Positions 26,612-35,412 of a DNA stretch of 64,000 nucleotides are shown in pieces (positions within the stretch are counted from its first letter, which is position 1; each line of letters opens with the position of its first letter). The position numbers were made by a program, and so were the translations under genes. The stretch spans positions 24,189-88,188 of the forward strand of contig JAEXYZ010000039.1 in assembly GCA_023405135.1 (NCBI GenBank), in the 5' to 3' direction. The notes under the pieces are model-generated. The model was not told the DNA's origin. It saw only the letters and a program-made list of their open reading frames with translations, and did no database searches. The stretch is from Bacillota bacterium (GTDB lineage: Bacteria; Bacillota; Bacilli; Bacillales_A; Planococcaceae).

Positions 26612-26884
26612 TTATTTACTTAAATATTTCCCAACTTGCCTACCTGTAAACAAGCAACCTCCAACAAAAGTACCTTCCAATGATCGATATCCGTGAACAC
26701 CTCCACCGCCAAATCCACTCACTTCCCCAGCTGCAAAGAGTCCTTGAATAGGCTCCTCAGCTTCATTTAGCACTTGTCCATTTAAGTTCGTCTGCAATCC
26801 ACCTAAAGTTTTTCTTGTTAACAGATTAAGTCTTACAGCAATTAACGGTCCATTTTGTGGATCAAGCTGAATTCTCCCATTTAT
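26612..26884 (-). pseudogene. 3' remnant of a flavoprotein (KsdD/FAD-binding dehydrogenase type)
   Basis: About 90 codons in one frame encode RLNLLTRKTLGGLQTNLNGQ, then IQGLFAAGEVSGFGGGGVHG and YRSLEGTFVGGCLFTGRQVG, which is the C-terminal FAD-contacting end of FAD-binding dehydrogenases of the fumarate-reductase/ketosteroid-dehydrogenase superfamily. Full-length members have over 500 residues; nothing upstream of 26884 continues the homology and there is no ribosome binding site. It is a deletion remnant next to the enoyl-CoA hydratase. Confidence 0.8.
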
Positions 26885-27222
26885 TAAAATTAGGATACGA
26901 ATAAAGATACATTTCTTGTTTTCACTTCCATTTCCCTTTAAATATTTGCTTTATTTTTACGATCAACAATATAAGGGATTATTCGCTTTATATATTAAAA
27001 AGATTAAACGATCTTAAACATTTTTCTAACAAGTTCTTTTAGTATAATCGCATTAATATTCAGATTTCTCGTGAGCTTTTCAGCTTTTTATAATCAATTT
27101 GAAATAATTGGAACAAATCAACATACACGAACTTTATATATTAAAACATTATATAATGTTCGTTTTTAAAACATTTATTTAAGCGTTTTCATATGTAATA
27201 TCAATTTTTTTCTGAAAATCTG
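26885..27222. other. Gene-free stretch upstream of the serA leader
   Basis: About 340 AT-rich bases without a supported gene. The notable element is the inverted repeat at 27127-27163, listed separately. Confidence 0.6.
27127..27163. promoter_or_regulatory. Inverted repeat upstream of the serA promoter
   Basis: ACGAAC-T-TTATATA (27127-27140) faces TATATAA-T-GTTCGT (27150-27163), 60 bases before the -35 box. The outer ACGAAC parts resemble the CGAAC core of PurR boxes in opposed orientation, but the spacing (about 19) and first bases differ from the consensus. It could also be a weak AT-rich terminator since TTTTT follows. Confidence 0.4.
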
Positions 27223-27252
27223 TTGACAAAACTGAACAATAGGGATTATGAT
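27223..27252 (+). promoter_or_regulatory. Sigma-A promoter of the serA T-box leader
   Basis: TTGACA at 27223-27228 and TATGAT at 27247-27252, 18 bases apart, just before the T-box leader. Confidence 0.75.
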
Positions 27253-27274
27253 GTTAACAATTAAATCAACGAAA

Positions 27275-27553
27275 AAATATTATGACGGAGACATGCTCTT
27301 TCGTTTGAAATCCAAAGAGAGCTGATGGTTGGTGTAAATCAGCGTTTTCTACGGCAGTAGTTCCACTCCCGAATTGATTGGCGGAAAATTTATAGTATGC
27401 CATATCCGTGTCATGCACGTTACGCATTTGCTTTCGAGGTTGTACGATAATCTATTAGAGTTTCTACAACGAAAAAGGGTGGTACCGCGTAAGTAATGTT
27501 TAGTTAGCCTTTCGCCCCTTACATATATTTGTAGGGTGTGAAAGGCTTTTTAT
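27275..27553 (+). promoter_or_regulatory. T-box riboswitch controlling serA
   Basis: The conserved T-box GGGTGGTACCGCG is at 27477-27489. Upstream, AGAGAGCTGATGGTTGGTG (27316-27334) is the typical stem I apical region, and a candidate serine specifier UCC lies at 27362-27364. The terminator arms GCCTTTC and GAAAGGC (27507-27546, then TTTTT) compete with the antiterminator. Uncharged tRNA, most likely tRNA-Ser, would allow readthrough into serA. The specifier call comes from position and gene function and is less certain than the T-box itself. Confidence 0.9.
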
Positions 27554-27647
27554 ATTTATTGCCCTTCACTAAATACCTACTAGTATTTTTGGACAATAAA
27601 TTATCAAAATTATTTGGAAAAACTAATTTTAAAGGAGAGTTTTAATA

Positions 27648-29267
27648 ATGGTAACAAAAACTGCAACTGCAACTAATGTAATTAATGTATTTATCGCTGA
27701 CCCACTAAGTGAAGATGGTATTTTCCCATTACGTCAGGAAACTGATTTAAACTTAAATGTCATTATTGATACAGGTCTTACAGCTGAACAATTAATAGCA
27801 AAAATTGAAGACGTACATGTTTTACTTGTTCGTAGCCAAACAAAGGTTACTCGTGAAATTATTCAAGCAGCGAAAAACTTAAAATTAATCGGCCGTGCAG
27901 GGGTTGGTGTTGATAATATCGACTTAGCTGCTGCTACTGAACATGGAATTATCGTAGTTAACGCACCAGATGGTAATACAAACTCTGCTGCTGAGCATAC
28001 GATTGCAATGATGACTTCACTTGCTCGTCATATCCCACAAGCTTATAACTCTTTAAAAAATGGCAAATGGGATCGTAAATCTTATGTCGGTGTTGAGCTA
28101 AAAAATAAAACTTTAGGTGTTGTTGGTTTCGGCCGTATCGGTGCTGAAGTTGCTTACCGCGCTAAAGGTCAACGTATGGAAGTAATGGCTTATGACCCAT
28201 TCTTAACTGAAGAACGTGCGAAAGAACTTGGTGTAAAAAAATCAACAGTTGAAGAAATTTGCCAAACTGCTGATTTCATTACAGTGCATACGCCATTATT
28301 ACCTGAAACACGCAACTTAATTAATAAAGAAAAATTCGCCATGATGAAAACGGGTGTTCGCATTATAAACTGTGCTCGTGGTGGTATTATTAACGAAGAC
28401 GATTTATATGATGCAATTGTTGAAGGTAAAGTTGCTGGGGCTGCACTAGACGTATTCGTTGAAGAGCCTGCAACAGATCACAAATTATTAACGTTGCCAC
28501 AAGTAATTGCTACACCACACTTAGGTGCATCAACTATTGAAGCACAAGAATCAGTAGCAGTTGACGTTTCTAACGACATTATTAAGTTCTACAAAACTGG
28601 AACTGTAACAAATCCGGTTAACATGCCTTCTATTCCAAAAGAATTGCTTGCACAAGTAGAGCCTTTCTTTGAATTAGCAGAAAAATTAGGTGCATTCCTA
28701 TCTCAAGTTACAGCAGGTCCAGTTAAAGAAATTAATATTTCTTACGCTGGTGAAGTTGCAAACTATGATGTTCGTCCTTTAACAGCTAACACATTAAAAG
28801 GCATCTTAAAGAAAAATCACGGGGAGAATGTCAACGATGTAAATGCACGCTACTTATCAGAACGCATCGGAATTAAAATTAACGAGCATAAAACAACTAC
28901 TGCTAAAGGTTTTACAAACTTAGTTACTGTTGAAGTTAAAACAGAAAATGAAGTACATTCAGTAGCAGGTACTTTACTAAACGGTTTAGGCGCTCGTATC
29001 GTGAAAGTTGAAAACTATGTAGTAGATGTGATTCCACAAGGTCACTTACTATACATTAAAAACACTGACAAACCAGGTGCTATCGGTCGCGTTGCTACAA
29101 AACTTGCTGAAAAAGAAATTAATATTGCAACAATGCAAGTAGGTCGTGATCAAGTTGGTGGTACAGCTATTATGATGTTAACGATCGATAATGATGTAAC
29201 TGCTGAAGACCTAGCTTATGTAGCACAACTTGAAAATATTGATGAAGTAAAAGCAATTACACTATAA
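27648..29267 (+). CDS. serA: D-3-phosphoglycerate dehydrogenase
   Basis: A 539-residue enzyme of the long SerA type, catalysing the first step of serine synthesis. Substrate domain at the N-terminus (HVLLVRSQTKVTREI), NAD-binding GVVGFGRIGAEVA near 158-170, catalytic region INCARGGIINED with its Arg, and the PHLGAST histidine; then an intervening domain (about 330-455) and a C-terminal ACT domain (HLLYIKNTDKPGAIGRVATKL). Ribosome binding site AAAGGAGAG. It is controlled by the T-box leader. Confidence 0.97.
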   Translation: MVTKTATATNVINVFIADPLSEDGIFPLRQETDLNLNVIIDTGLTAEQLIAKIEDVHVLLVRSQTKVTREIIQAAKNLKLIGRAGVGVDNIDLAAATEHGIIVVNAPDGNTNSAAEHTIAMMTSLARHIPQAYNSLKNGKWDRKSYVGVELKNKTLGVVGFGRIGAEVAYRAKGQRMEVMAYDPFLTEERAKELGVKKSTVEEICQTADFITVHTPLLPETRNLINKEKFAMMKTGVRIINCARGGIINEDDLYDAIVEGKVAGAALDVFVEEPATDHKLLTLPQVIATPHLGASTIEAQESVAVDVSNDIIKFYKTGTVTNPVNMPSIPKELLAQVEPFFELAEKLGAFLSQVTAGPVKEINISYAGEVANYDVRPLTANTLKGILKKNHGENVNDVNARYLSERIGIKINEHKTTTAKGFTNLVTVEVKTENEVHSVAGTLLNGLGARIVKVENYVVDVIPQGHLLYIKNTDKPGAIGRVATKLAEKEINIATMQVGRDQVGGTAIMMLTIDNDVTAEDLAYVAQLENIDEVKAITL

Positions 29268-29278
29268 ATTTAAATATT

Positions 29279-29329
29279 AAAAAGCTGTCCTTGAAGTATG
29301 TACTTTATGCTTCTAGGACAGCTTTTTTT
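29279..29329 (+). terminator. Intrinsic terminator of serA
   Basis: AAAAAGCTGTCCT pairs with AGGACAGCTTTTT, with an inner GAAG/CTTC pair, and a T run follows. Confidence 0.92.
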
Positions 29330-29540
29330 CGATAATGAACGACCTTATAACTTTAGATACTAATAATATTTACGATTGCCAACTTAGCCTTTTGTCTCAA
29401 AGTAGCTGTCCCAAATTGTTTTTACGAACGGCTTCCTTTTTATTTTACAACTGTATATTTGACTGGAATGAATACATAAATTTCTAACTTAGTGCAAAAT
29501 AAATGAAAGAATGTAAAGAGAAATAAAAGGGGAAACCAAA

Positions 29541-31073
29541 TTGTTTAAAAATCTATTTAAAGATCAGCAAGAGAACGAGCAACAACAAGAAAAGCCCTTA
29601 ACAGAGCATGATTTACTTAAGAAAAAAAAGATTGATTCTAATTTAGAAAATACAATTGAAATATTTAAAACTTTATATTCAATACCTACAAATAGTGATG
29701 TAAAGATTCGTAACCTTTTAATTGGTGGTTTAAATAAAAAAGCATGCATTATTTATATTAGTTCTATTTCAGATTCGAAAATTGTAGAGAATCAAGTAAT
29801 AGAAACTTTACTTACAAATGTTGACACTTCTAAAAATATTGAAGACATTGTCTCTGCTCAATCAATCCAGTCTTTTGAAATAGTTCAAGATGTGTTGTTA
29901 GAAATCATTAAGGGAAATGCAGCACTTTTCGTAGACGGTGATTCGAAAGCTTATATTATTGGAACAAGTAACTTTCAAGGAAGAGCCATTGAAAAGACTG
30001 AAAATGAGGTAGCATTAAAAGGGCCAAAAGAAGCCTTCAACGAAAAAGGAAGTACAAATATTTCATTAATTAGAAAAAAAATTAAGAACGAAAACCTTAT
30101 TGTTGAAGTTACACCAATCTCTAAAAGATCACAAAATGAGTTATATATTGTTTATATGAAAGATTTAGTAAATGTTCAATTGCTTAACTCAATTAAAGCA
30201 AAGCTAAATTCCCTCGATGTTGATTCTGTTCAAAATCTTTCAAGTTTGGAACAGTATCTTGATGAACATAGTAAATCCATTTTGCCAACAATTTTGTATA
30301 CAGAAAGACCTGATCGAGCAGCCTCCTATATAGAAGATGGTTTCATCGTATTATTAATGGAAAATTCCCCAGCTTCTTTAATATTGCCTGCTACTTTTTG
30401 GTCTTTTTTCCATACTTCAGAGAATTACTATTTAAAGTTTATATATGCAAATTTTATTAGATCTTTACGTTTACTTGCCTTATTAATTACTTTATTTATC
30501 TCTGCTACTTATATTGCAATTACTAATTACCATGTAGAAATGTTACCAACAGATTTGCTTTTGGCGATATCAGCTACCCGAGAAATTGTACCTTTTCCAA
30601 CTGTTGTTGAAATTTTATTAATGGAAATTGCTTTTGAGCTTATACGAGAAGCTGGATTACGTGTACCTAGTCCAATCGGTCCTACCATTGGAATAGTAGG
30701 AGCGTTAATTTTAGGACAAGCTGCTGTACAAGCCAATATCGTAAGTCCTCTTGTTGTCATTATCGTTGCTCTTGGAGGCTTATCCTCCTTTGCAATTGGA
30801 GACATTAGCATGAATTTCGCAATACGTTTATTAAGATTTCTTTTCATATGCTCTGCATCTTTATTTGGCTTTTATGGCATGACTGCAGTATTTACAGTTT
30901 TATTATTATATATAGTTTCTATTAAGTCCTTTGGCGTTCCATATATGGCTCCAATGGCTCCAAAATATATTTCTTCGAAGGATACCATTTTCCGAAAAAT
31001 GATACAGAATCAATTATTTAGACCTGGCTATTTAAAACCGAAGGATATAAAAAAAGCAGGCGATGAACAATGA
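29541..31073 (+). CDS. Spore germination protein, GerAA/GerKA family (A subunit)
   Basis: A 510-residue A subunit of a germinant receptor, start TTG behind AAAGGGG. The N-terminal soluble part (about 1-270) is followed by about five or six membrane segments between 275 and 475, including the conserved stretch LIREAGLRVPSPIGPTIGIVGALILGQAAVQANIVSPLVVI. GerA-type receptors sit in the inner spore membrane and respond to amino acids or sugars. The gene overlaps the B subunit gene by four bases. The germinant is unknown. Confidence 0.95.
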   Translation: MFKNLFKDQQENEQQQEKPLTEHDLLKKKKIDSNLENTIEIFKTLYSIPTNSDVKIRNLLIGGLNKKACIIYISSISDSKIVENQVIETLLTNVDTSKNIEDIVSAQSIQSFEIVQDVLLEIIKGNAALFVDGDSKAYIIGTSNFQGRAIEKTENEVALKGPKEAFNEKGSTNISLIRKKIKNENLIVEVTPISKRSQNELYIVYMKDLVNVQLLNSIKAKLNSLDVDSVQNLSSLEQYLDEHSKSILPTILYTERPDRAASYIEDGFIVLLMENSPASLILPATFWSFFHTSENYYLKFIYANFIRSLRLLALLITLFISATYIAITNYHVEMLPTDLLLAISATREIVPFPTVVEILLMEIAFELIREAGLRVPSPIGPTIGIVGALILGQAAVQANIVSPLVVIIVALGGLSSFAIGDISMNFAIRLLRFLFICSASLFGFYGMTAVFTVLLLYIVSIKSFGVPYMAPMAPKYISSKDTIFRKMIQNQLFRPGYLKPKDIKKAGDEQ

Positions 31074-32179
31074 ACAAAACTAAGGGCAATATTGGAACTA
31101 AAGAATTTTTCGCCGTTATTGTTCTTACTATTGGTACAAAATTAGAGGATGATACACCAAGTATTTTATATACTAGCATGGAAAATGCTGCTTGGATGGC
31201 ACCAATCATTATCGGAGTTTTATCGATCTTACCAATTTTTCTGCTAACAAAAATTATTTCGCAGTACCCAGATAAAAATTTAATCGAAATTATCCTTCAC
31301 TTGTTTGGAAAATACTTCGGATATTTCGTACTTTTCACTTTGTGGCTCATACAAACATACGCCTTAGTTATCGATTCAGCAATTTATAGTGATATTATCG
31401 GATCGCTGTATTTTAGTACAACTCCAAACCTAATTATTTATACTCTTTTAATCGCTGTAGCTGCGTATGGAGCTAAAAAGGGAATCGAACATATTGCCTC
31501 ATTTGCTTGGATTGTCATTACAGCTATAAAGATTTCTGCATTCGCTGCTTTATTAATGATATTCCTTCAAGGCGATATTAGTTTTATTTTCCCTATTCTT
31601 GGACCAGGTGTATGGGAAATTGCTAAGGAAAGTACCACTTTTGCTTCAATTTTTGGAGATTTTCTTTTTTTAAGCTTTATTGCTTTCCACTTAAAAAGTA
31701 CGAAAGTCTTTAAAAAAGGCGTATGGATGGCTCTATTATTTGTTACCTTTGAACTCACCTTTGCTCTTATCGGGTATGTTTTGCTTTTTGATTATAATGC
31801 AGTTGAAATGCTAAATTTCCCATTTCATGAGGCGATTCGATATATTGAGTTTGGCTTTTTAACAAACGTTGAGTCACTTTTCTTCCCTTTTTGGTTACTA
31901 TCTACTTTTACACGATTTGCATTTTATTTTTATATTAGCTCATTACTTTTTGGGACTCTATTTAAAATTCGTCAATATGAATATGTCATTCCTACTTTAG
32001 CGATTTTAATTGTCCTTTTAGGTTCGATTCCAGAGACACCAACTTTTTCAATTTTTTCTTTAAGGAAAACATTCCTACATTTCGCAGCTCCTATATTTTT
32101 ATTTTTGCCTGCCCTATTATGGATTATGGCAAAACTGAAAGGGGATGTTAAACGTGAAAAAACAAAAACCTCTCAGTAA
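31070..32179 (+). CDS. Spore germination protein, GerAB family (B subunit)
   Basis: A 369-residue membrane protein of the APC-like GerAB/ArcD superfamily with about ten helices; in characterised GerA receptors this subunit binds the germinant. It overlaps the A subunit by four bases and the C subunit reading frame by 26 bases. The N-terminal KEFFAVIVLTIGTKLEDDTPSILYT corresponds to the first bent helix. Confidence 0.94.
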   Translation: MNKTKGNIGTKEFFAVIVLTIGTKLEDDTPSILYTSMENAAWMAPIIIGVLSILPIFLLTKIISQYPDKNLIEIILHLFGKYFGYFVLFTLWLIQTYALVIDSAIYSDIIGSLYFSTTPNLIIYTLLIAVAAYGAKKGIEHIASFAWIVITAIKISAFAALLMIFLQGDISFIFPILGPGVWEIAKESTTFASIFGDFLFLSFIAFHLKSTKVFKKGVWMALLFVTFELTFALIGYVLLFDYNAVEMLNFPFHEAIRYIEFGFLTNVESLFFPFWLLSTFTRFAFYFYISSLLFGTLFKIRQYEYVIPTLAILIVLLGSIPETPTFSIFSLRKTFLHFAAPIFLFLPALLWIMAKLKGDVKREKTKTSQ

Positions 32180-33407
32180 GATTTATTATTTATTATTTCT
32201 TTTACTAATCCTTACTGGTTGTTGGGATCAAACAAAGATTGATGAAAGAGCGTATGTCATTGCTATTGGTTTAGATAAAGGTGAAAAAGAAAATGAAATA
32301 AAAATTACTTATTTAATTACAAATCCAGAACTTTCAAAGCAAGAAGGAAGTGCATCTGGTGAACCGCCAACAGAAATTATTTCCTTTCAAACAAATGATT
32401 TAATTTCTGCCAAAGATATGGCAAATACTGTTGTTGCAAAAGAAATTACTTATACTCAATTAACCGCCTTTATCGTTTCCGAAGAATTGGCAAAAGATAA
32501 GGATTTAATAAGATGGATGTATGATGCAACTAAGGATCGAGACATTAAACGAAGCACTCATTTAATTGTAACAAAAGAAAATGTAAGTGAATTCATACAA
32601 GAAAACAATCCTAAATTAGAGACGAGAATTCATAAATACTTTGAATTAATGCTAGATGATGGAATTAAGAAAGGGTTTATACCTGATTCAAAGCTTTATG
32701 GCTATTTTAGAGTTACAGAAGCAGATGCAGACCTTTATTTAGTCATTTATGGAACAGCTAAAATAAGCGAATCAAACGAAAATAAAAGTGATGAAGAACA
32801 ATTTTTTGCTGGGCAGCTTTCAACGGAAGGAAAAACAAACAATACTCAATTTGGAGGTTCTGCTGTTTTTAAAGAAGGGAAAATGATTGGAAAACTTACG
32901 AATGAAGAGACACTCCTTTCCGTCATATTAAATGAAACATTAAATGCCGAGGAGATGTTAACAACATATCCTGATCCATTTAACGAAAAATTCCATATCG
33001 CAACACGTATTATGAAAAAAAGCAAAAATAAAGTAAAGATGGATTTAAAAAGTGCAACACCAACTATCGATGTAACTGTTCCACTCTATATCGAGATATT
33101 ATCTGACCATAGTATGGTGAACTATGCGAAAAATAAAGAAAAAAGAGAGCAGTTAAAAAAATATTTAGACGATCATATAACGAACAAACTTAATGATCTT
33201 GTAAAGAAAACACAAGAGGAACTAAAAGGTGAGCCATTTGGTTGGTCACTAATAGCTAGAAAACAGTTTTTAACAATCTCACAATATGAAAACTTTGATT
33301 GGATGAAAACATATCCCAATATGAAAGTAAATATTTCTGTAGATATTAGATTTGGTCAGTTTGGTCGACAAAGTGAATTACCTGATTTACAAGATGTGAG
33401 GGATTAA
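32154..33407 (+). CDS. Spore germination lipoprotein, GerAC family (C subunit)
   Basis: A 417-residue lipoprotein. GTG 32154 is preferred because AAAGGGG lies nine bases upstream, inside the B subunit gene; an ATG three codons earlier has no site. Lipobox LTGC with Cys23, followed by the family's WDQTKIDERAYVIAIGLDKG. The rest fits the three-domain GerAC fold. It completes the A-B-C receptor. Confidence 0.94.
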   Translation: MKKQKPLSKIYYLLFLLLILTGCWDQTKIDERAYVIAIGLDKGEKENEIKITYLITNPELSKQEGSASGEPPTEIISFQTNDLISAKDMANTVVAKEITYTQLTAFIVSEELAKDKDLIRWMYDATKDRDIKRSTHLIVTKENVSEFIQENNPKLETRIHKYFELMLDDGIKKGFIPDSKLYGYFRVTEADADLYLVIYGTAKISESNENKSDEEQFFAGQLSTEGKTNNTQFGGSAVFKEGKMIGKLTNEETLLSVILNETLNAEEMLTTYPDPFNEKFHIATRIMKKSKNKVKMDLKSATPTIDVTVPLYIEILSDHSMVNYAKNKEKREQLKKYLDDHITNKLNDLVKKTQEELKGEPFGWSLIARKQFLTISQYENFDWMKTYPNMKVNISVDIRFGQFGRQSELPDLQDVRD

Positions 33408-33408
33408 A

Positions 33409-33573
33409 TTGAATACTTTTATTTGGATAGTTATTATCACTATGTTAATTTATACAATCGGATTTTCGATTACCCTCTGGAAAGAGAAAAATAAAGTTGG
33501 TTCTATTGCAATGTTTATTTTGGCTATCCTTATTGTAATTTTACCTTTTTTCTCAGTACTTCGAGCGACTTAA
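33409..33573 (+). CDS. Small two-helix membrane protein at the end of the ger operon (candidate D subunit)
   Basis: A 54-residue protein starting at TTG one base after the C-subunit stop, with GAGGGAT as ribosome binding site. It has two membrane helices (about 2-21 and 31-50) separated by a short KEKNKVG loop. Some Bacillus ger operons carry such a small D gene that modulates receptor activity; the position, size and topology match. The assignment is by context, not sequence similarity. Confidence 0.75.
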   Translation: MNTFIWIVIITMLIYTIGFSITLWKEKNKVGSIAMFILAILIVILPFFSVLRAT

Positions 33574-33588
33574 AAAGTAAATGAAACA

Positions 33589-33632
33589 AAACAGCGAAAT
33601 GACCTTCATCTTATCATTTCGCTGTTTATTTT
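33589..33632. terminator. Bidirectional terminator after the ger operon
   Basis: AAACAGCGAAATGA and TCATTTCGCTGTTT form a 14-bp stem; T-rich on both strands. It also serves the convergent HAD gene. Confidence 0.92.
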
Positions 33633-34419
33633 ATAATGTTTTTAAAAGCTCCATAAATTGTGTTAACGAGTTTACTTCATAAGTTGGTGTAACTTTTGAT
33701 TCATTCACATTTCCTTCTCGGTTAATCCAAACGTTTTTCATATTAACTCGAGATGAACCTAAAATATCTGTATTTAAGTTATCCCCGACCATAATTCCTT
33801 CACTAGCATTAATACCGGCTCTATCCATCATATATTCAAATAAAGACGCATCTGGTTTGCCTTTACCAAAGTCACCAGAAATAATAATATGATCAAAATA
33901 CGGCACAATTTCAGGAGTAATTTTTAATTTTAAATTTTGTAAACTTGGAGCACCGTTTGTTAATAATACTAGTTTATAATTCCCTTTTAATTCATCAAGT
34001 ACTTGGTAAGTATCCTCATAAACAAAAGGTGATTTTTTACGTTCTTCAACAAAACGTTCCCCTAACTCGGCACCAAAATCCATATCCTCTATACCTAATG
34101 CCTTTAAACCATTTGTCCAAGAATCTTTACGATAAGTTGGTACAATTTCCTTCATTTTTTGAAATGAATCAGTTGGATCATCAAATGTTCCCCATAGTCC
34201 CTCAAAAGGATTGATTCCAATTAAAACTGTATAATCATATGTTTCATAGGATTCATAAAGACTGCGCGCCTCTTTTCTAACTGATTCCTCTAACTTAACA
34301 GGGTCTACATCATATTTTAAAGCTGCAAATTCACATGTTTTTTCAAATGCTGTTTTTATACTTTTCTTATCCCATAGTAATGTATCATCTAAATCAAATA
34401 TAATGGTATTAATTGACAT
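33631..34419 (-). CDS. HAD-family hydrolase (YjjG-like nucleotidase type)
   Basis: A 262-residue phosphatase from ATG 34419 with GGAG eight bases before it. HAD motif I is FDLDDTLLWD (nucleophile Asp9, acid Asp11), motif II LLTNGAP, and motif IV GDNLNTDILGS near the C-terminus. The alpha-helical cap after motif I and overall length fit YjjG-type nucleoside monophosphatases (house-cleaning), though other small phosphoesters are possible. Confidence 0.85.
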   Translation of the reverse strand: MSINTIIFDLDDTLLWDKKSIKTAFEKTCEFAALKYDVDPVKLEESVRKEARSLYESYETYDYTVLIGINPFEGLWGTFDDPTDSFQKMKEIVPTYRKDSWTNGLKALGIEDMDFGAELGERFVEERKKSPFVYEDTYQVLDELKGNYKLVLLTNGAPSLQNLKLKITPEIVPYFDHIIISGDFGKGKPDASLFEYMMDRAGINASEGIMVGDNLNTDILGSSRVNMKNVWINREGNVNESKVTPTYEVNSLTQFMELLKTL

Positions 34420-34627
34420 TTTCAATCTCCTATGTATATGTTATATATAATTATCACTCTATTTATTTTACCATATTTTCAGAATTGTTAAGTTAAAGGT
34501 TTAAATTTCATCTTAATGAAACTAATAATTTTGTACAAAATATTAACGTAAAAAAATAGTCATACCATCCATAGTTTTTAGCATAAGTTCTTTTGTGCTA
34601 ATTATACTTAATGAAGGAGAGAATTAC

Positions 34628-35242
34628 ATGTTAAAAAAGTTTGCTTCAGATGCACTGGGACTTTCGGATATTGGAAAAGTAATTGAACCACAAGACTATG
34701 ATAAGACTGAATCTGATGATTACGTTTTACACGAAAAGGGAGAAAAGATTTACTTTTTAATAAAAACAAAAGCAGACGAATATTGTTTTACAAACCTTGC
34801 ACTGATTCACGTTGATGGAGATTCTGCTGTCAGCAAAAAACGTACATTAAAGCGTTATGATTATAAATACAATACAATCCGTAACGTTTCATTAGAAACT
34901 GCCGGAACAATCGATCTTGATGTAGAAATAAAATTTACAATTGGTGAAACATTATTTAGTATTGATATTAATAAAAATTATGCAGAAAAAATTAAAGATT
35001 TATATAAAAGTTTAATTACAATTGAACGTACAATGCGAGAAAATGAAAAAAATAGAAATTATTCTTTAGATAGTCTTGAATATGCTACAAGAAGTCTTGC
35101 TGCTTCAAGTCATGGACAAACTCCACCTGCAGATTCGTTTAAATCAATTGTAGAGTTTACTAGTACTTGGTTAAAAGAAAATAGTAAAACATACACTACT
35201 GAAGATTTTGGTGACGTTTTTGACCTTTTTATTAAAAACTAA
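34628..35242 (+). CDS. YvbH-like PH-domain protein
   Basis: A 204-residue protein from ATG 34628 with GGAGAG upstream. Residues 1-120 (LKKFASDALGLSDIGKVIEP, DYVLHEKGEKIYFLIKTKAD, GTIDLDVEIKFTIGETLFSIDI) match the bacterial PH-like domain of B. subtilis YvbH, and the C-terminal helical part matches its oligomerisation region. Biochemical role unknown. Confidence 0.8.
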   Translation: MLKKFASDALGLSDIGKVIEPQDYDKTESDDYVLHEKGEKIYFLIKTKADEYCFTNLALIHVDGDSAVSKKRTLKRYDYKYNTIRNVSLETAGTIDLDVEIKFTIGETLFSIDINKNYAEKIKDLYKSLITIERTMRENEKNRNYSLDSLEYATRSLAASSHGQTPPADSFKSIVEFTSTWLKENSKTYTTEDFGDVFDLFIKN

Positions 35243-35412
35243 ACATCGTTAATGATATGTCTCAAAGATTTACAATGAAATCTTTTGAGACATTTTCTTT
35301 TATTAAATGAACTTCTGGATTTTTTTACCTAATATTAAAAAAACAAAAAGCCTATAATAATAATAAAAAAATTGCCAACACTATTACTGACATACTATTA
35401 ATGGAGGTAATC

